8,866 nucleotides of DNA from an uncultured Muribaculaceae bacterium (GTDB taxonomy: Bacteria > Bacteroidota > Bacteroidia > Bacteroidales > Muribaculaceae): the NCBI GenBank assembly GCA_910586455.1, contig CAJUHX010000077.1:1-8866 (forward strand). The letters are read 5' to 3'. Positions 6,900-8,866 of the stretch are shown in pieces; position 1 is the stretch's first letter, and the number at the start of each line of letters is the position of its first letter. The translations under genes were made by a program, and so were the position numbers. The notes under the pieces were generated by a model. That model had not been told where the DNA came from, made no database searches, and saw nothing but the letters and a program-made list of their open reading frames with translations.

Positions 6900-7468
6900 T
6901 GCTTTATATCGTTTTCGAGTGTCTTCACAAGCTGACGGGCTATGCGGCTGTTCACCCTCTGTTTATACAGGCCGATTACTCCGCCTATCACTCCGCCCGT
7001 GCAGGCGCTTACAAACAGGTCGGGTTCGCCCAGCCGCCATATTTCATACATTAGCGGCGCCACAATAAGCATACCCAGCAGATACCCTACCCGTTTCACC
7101 CACATTTGGCGGCGCAGTACTTTCACCGCATGCGACATCGCGTCGACAATTGGCATATCGTTATAGTCAATATTTGAGATAAAACTTGAGAAACGCAGGT
7201 TTATCACACCCAGTACCACGCCTGCCAGTCCATACGCAATGCCTACCCACAGCGGAAGGTCAATCCATACCATAAGCGGAGCGAGAACGGGCAGAAGAAA
7301 TCCCCACAAAGCCTGGGCACGGTAGCGTTTGCCCAGACGCTGCTGCAGGCTCTGCGATTTACTTATGGCAAGATTCTGAGCCATACCGATAGTCCGCTCA
7401 TCGAGTTCGTCGATCTTTCGGTTCAGCATCTGCCAGCTTCGTTTTATATCTTCAGGATTCATTTCCAT
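6896..7468 (-). CDS. Four-helix membrane protein, candidate sigma-factor partner
   Basis: Not a family I can name. The 190 residues start with a charged helical, possibly coiled-coil segment (about 5-50, including WQMLNRKIDELDER). Four predicted membrane helices follow at about 52-69, 72-92, 127-144 and 150-168; a 34-residue polar loop separates the second and third, and the fourth carries a glycine-zipper pattern TGGVIGGVIG. An even helix count places both ends in the cytoplasm. There is no zinc-binding HxxxCxxC motif or FecR domain of a classic anti-sigma factor. The gene lies 31 nt after the ECF sigma gene and overlaps the hydrolase start as ATGA. The ATG at 7468 is preferred over GTG 7519, which would overlap the sigma gene; AGGA lies just upstream, and ATG 7462 is also possible. 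An anti-sigma role is inferred from position only. Confidence 0.75.
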   Translation of the reverse strand: MEMNPEDIKRSWQMLNRKIDELDERTIGMAQNLAISKSQSLQQRLGKRYRAQALWGFLLPVLAPLMVWIDLPLWVGIAYGLAGVVLGVINLRFSSFISNIDYNDMPIVDAMSHAVKVLRRQMWVKRVGYLLGMLIVAPLMYEIWRLGEPDLFVSACTGGVIGGVIGLYKQRVNSRIARQLVKTLENDIKQ

Positions 7469-7499
7469 TGTTCCTACTTTAAAATTTAGCGGTTTTCTG

Positions 7500-8009
7500 T
7501 CACTCACCTGAAAACTCACGGCCCGACTTCATAAGTTTATCCTTTATGCGGTGAAGTCTTACCGCCACATTACTTTTACTCAGACCGGTAATTTTCGATA
7601 TCTCATCATAGCTGTGTTCATCGAGCCATAAGGTGATGATTGCCTTTTCAAGAGGTTCCAGCTTGGCGAGCATCTGCTGGAATTGTCTGTAACGCTCAGC
7701 ATCGAACTCGCCATCACCGGTGTAAGGCATATCGGCAGCCGTGTCGAGCGACACCGACATATTGTGGCGCCTGTTGCGCCGGAGCCAGGTAATACAGGTA
7801 TTTATGGCCGTACGGTAAATCCATGTCGACAGCGAAGCCTCGCCTCGGAAACTGTCGAGCCCCTGCCATAGATTGATGCACACCTCCTGATACAGGTCGT
7901 CGAACGGAGCATTCTCCGACGCATAGATATAACATACCTTAACCACAACACGATTATAGCGCTGCAGCAGTTCGGTATAACGTTGCTGTCGGAGGTCCTG
8001 ACTGGTCAT
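7500..8009 (-). CDS. ECF-type RNA polymerase sigma factor
   Basis: A 169-residue sigma-70 family member containing only regions 2 and 4, as in ECF sigma factors. Region 2 spans about 14-78, with DDLYQEVCINLWQGLDSF (37-54) and the -10-binding segment STWIYRTAINTCITWLRR (61-78). A polar linker (80-110) follows. Region 4 spans 113-160, with the HTH SYDEISKITGLSKSNVAVRL (133-152). It directs RNA polymerase to a dedicated promoter set. It is the first gene of a five-gene minus-strand operon and is divergent from pyrB. I see no clear TAnnTTTG promoter upstream on its strand, which would fit transcription from its own, different promoter, though this is not shown. Confidence 0.93.
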   Translation of the reverse strand: MTSQDLRQQRYTELLQRYNRVVVKVCYIYASENAPFDDLYQEVCINLWQGLDSFRGEASLSTWIYRTAINTCITWLRRNRRHNMSVSLDTAADMPYTGDGEFDAERYRQFQQMLAKLEPLEKAIITLWLDEHSYDEISKITGLSKSNVAVRLHRIKDKLMKSGREFSGE

Positions 8010-8078
8010 ATTCTATATTATTGACGTAATTAAAAAAGAAATATTACATCGGCTAATTAATTTTTGCGAAACTTTCCG

Positions 8079-8086
8079 TAACTTTG
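8079..8086 (+). promoter_or_regulatory. -7 promoter box of pyrB
   Basis: TAACTTTG matches TAnnTTTG exactly and ends 37 bp before the pyrB ATG. No TTTG lies at the usual 19-21 bp spacing; one at 8063-8066 is too close. The 114-bp gap also has to hold the divergent sigma-operon promoter, which I could not place. Confidence 0.5.
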
Positions 8087-8123
8087 TAGCATATTTAACG
8101 GCACACTAACGCCAATCATCGTT

Positions 8124-8866
8124 ATGAATAAAAACAGTCTTGTATCAATCTCCGACATTTCACGCGATGAAATGCTTGATCTGCTGCGGCGTGCGCGCTA
8201 TTTCGAGGAAAACCCAAACAGCAAGATCCTTGACGGCAAAATCGTAGCAACATTATTTTTCGAGCCTTCAACCCGTACACGACTCAGTTTCGAAACTGCG
8301 GTCAACCGCCTCGGCGGCAGAGTCATTGGCTTCTCCGACGCTTCTACCACAAGCTCGTCAAAGGGCGAAACACTCAAGGACACCATCAAAATGGTATCGA
8401 ACTACGTCGACCTTATTGTAATGCGCCACTACCTCGAAGGTGCTGCCCGATATGCCACCGAAGTGACCGATGTGCCGGTAATCAACGCCGGCGACGGTGC
8501 CAACCAGCACCCCTCGCAGACTATGCTCGACCTGTATTCGATACTCAAGACCCAGGGCACACTCGAAAACCTTACCATAACCATGGTGGGCGACCTCAAA
8601 TACGGACGCACCGTACACTCGCTGCTTATGGCAATGCAGTACTTCAACCCCACATTCAACTTTGTGGCGTGTCCGGAACTGCGCATGCCTCAGGAATACA
8701 AGAACTTCTGCGACGAACACGGCATACGATACAACGAAACCACCGAGTTCGCCCCCGAGGTGATAAACTCAAGCGACATCATTTACATGACACGTGTACA
8801 GCGTGAACGGTTCTCCGACATCATGGAGTATGAACGGGTAAAAGACCGCTATACACTGCATAACGA
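8124..8866 (+). CDS. pyrB: Aspartate carbamoyltransferase catalytic subunit, 3' end outside window
   Basis: PyrB condenses carbamoyl phosphate with aspartate to N-carbamoyl-aspartate, the committed step of pyrimidine synthesis. About 247 of the usual 300-310 residues are present; the frame is open to the window edge. Hallmarks read directly: the carbamoyl phosphate loop FEPSTRTRLSFE (46-57), SSSKGETLKD (77-86) with the active-site serine and lysine of the 80s loop, MRHYLEGAA (100-108), GDGANQHPSQTMLDLY (123-138), MVGDLKYGRTVHSL and YMTRVQRERF. Nothing key is missing in the visible part. The ATG at 8124 gives the usual N-terminus, which begins MNKNSLVSISDIS. In Bacteroidales pyrI commonly follows; that would lie to the right of the window. 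Confidence 0.97.
   Translation, partial: MNKNSLVSISDISRDEMLDLLRRARYFEENPNSKILDGKIVATLFFEPSTRTRLSFETAVNRLGGRVIGFSDASTTSSSKGETLKDTIKMVSNYVDLIVMRHYLEGAARYATEVTDVPVINAGDGANQHPSQTMLDLYSILKTQGTLENLTITMVGDLKYGRTVHSLLMAMQYFNPTFNFVACPELRMPQEYKNFCDEHGIRYNETTEFAPEVINSSDIIYMTRVQRERFSDIMEYERVKDRYTLHN

Noticed and set aside
6210..6935. 241-codon open frame on the plus strand, antisense to the GHL10 gene
   Set aside because: It lies almost wholly opposite a clear hydrolase gene, shows no recognisable domain, and has no promoter or plausible start context. It is a shadow of the codon bias of the real gene.
8026..8047. Inverted repeat GTAAT/ATTAC between the sigma gene and pyrB
   Set aside because: Only 5-bp arms in very AT-rich sequence, expected by chance.
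8358..8720. 120-codon minus-strand open frame opposite pyrB
   Set aside because: It is antisense to strongly conserved pyrB motifs and has no independent support.

Overview
The window looks like chromosomal DNA of a Bacteroidota bacterium, most likely order Bacteroidales, perhaps Muribaculaceae or a close relative. The order call rests on several promoters that fit the Bacteroidota pattern (TTTG, about 19-21 bp, TAnnTTTG), the near absence of Shine-Dalgarno sequences, and typical Bacteroidales proteins such as the short HTH regulator at the left. The family is inferred from overall protein flavour only. No tRNA, rRNA, CRISPR array, insertion sequence or phage gene is visible, and no gene-free stretch exceeds 300 bases.

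Left part (1-3237). An AT-rich control region (1-205) with two small palindromes and a good promoter precedes a short XRE-type HTH regulator (206-700, + strand). A strong bidirectional hairpin terminator (722-767) separates it from the convergent nadC gene (791-1645, - strand), which encodes quinolinate phosphoribosyltransferase of NAD synthesis. Upstream of nadC on the same strand lies a 477-residue TPR protein of unknown function (1755-3188). nadC also has its own promoter in the gap between them.

Middle (3238-8009). rlmH, a 23S rRNA pseudouridine methyltransferase, is divergent from the TPR gene. Its stop codon overlaps, tail to tail, the stop codon of the last gene of a five-gene minus-strand operon. 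In transcription order that operon is: an ECF sigma factor, a four-helix membrane protein, a secreted GHL10-family glycoside hydrolase-like protein, a family 2 glycosyltransferase and a HAD phosphatase. The last four genes are joined by ATGA overlaps or a 3-nt gap, so they are probably translated as a unit. The gene set suggests an envelope or glycan function tied to its own sigma factor, with the membrane protein as a candidate non-canonical anti-sigma partner.

Right end (8010-8866). A 114-bp divergent intergenic region carries the pyrB promoter, followed by the first 247 codons of aspartate carbamoyltransferase, which runs off the window.

Most of the window is housekeeping. The least explained parts are the sigma-factor operon and its membrane partner, the TPR protein, and the C-terminal tail of the HTH protein.
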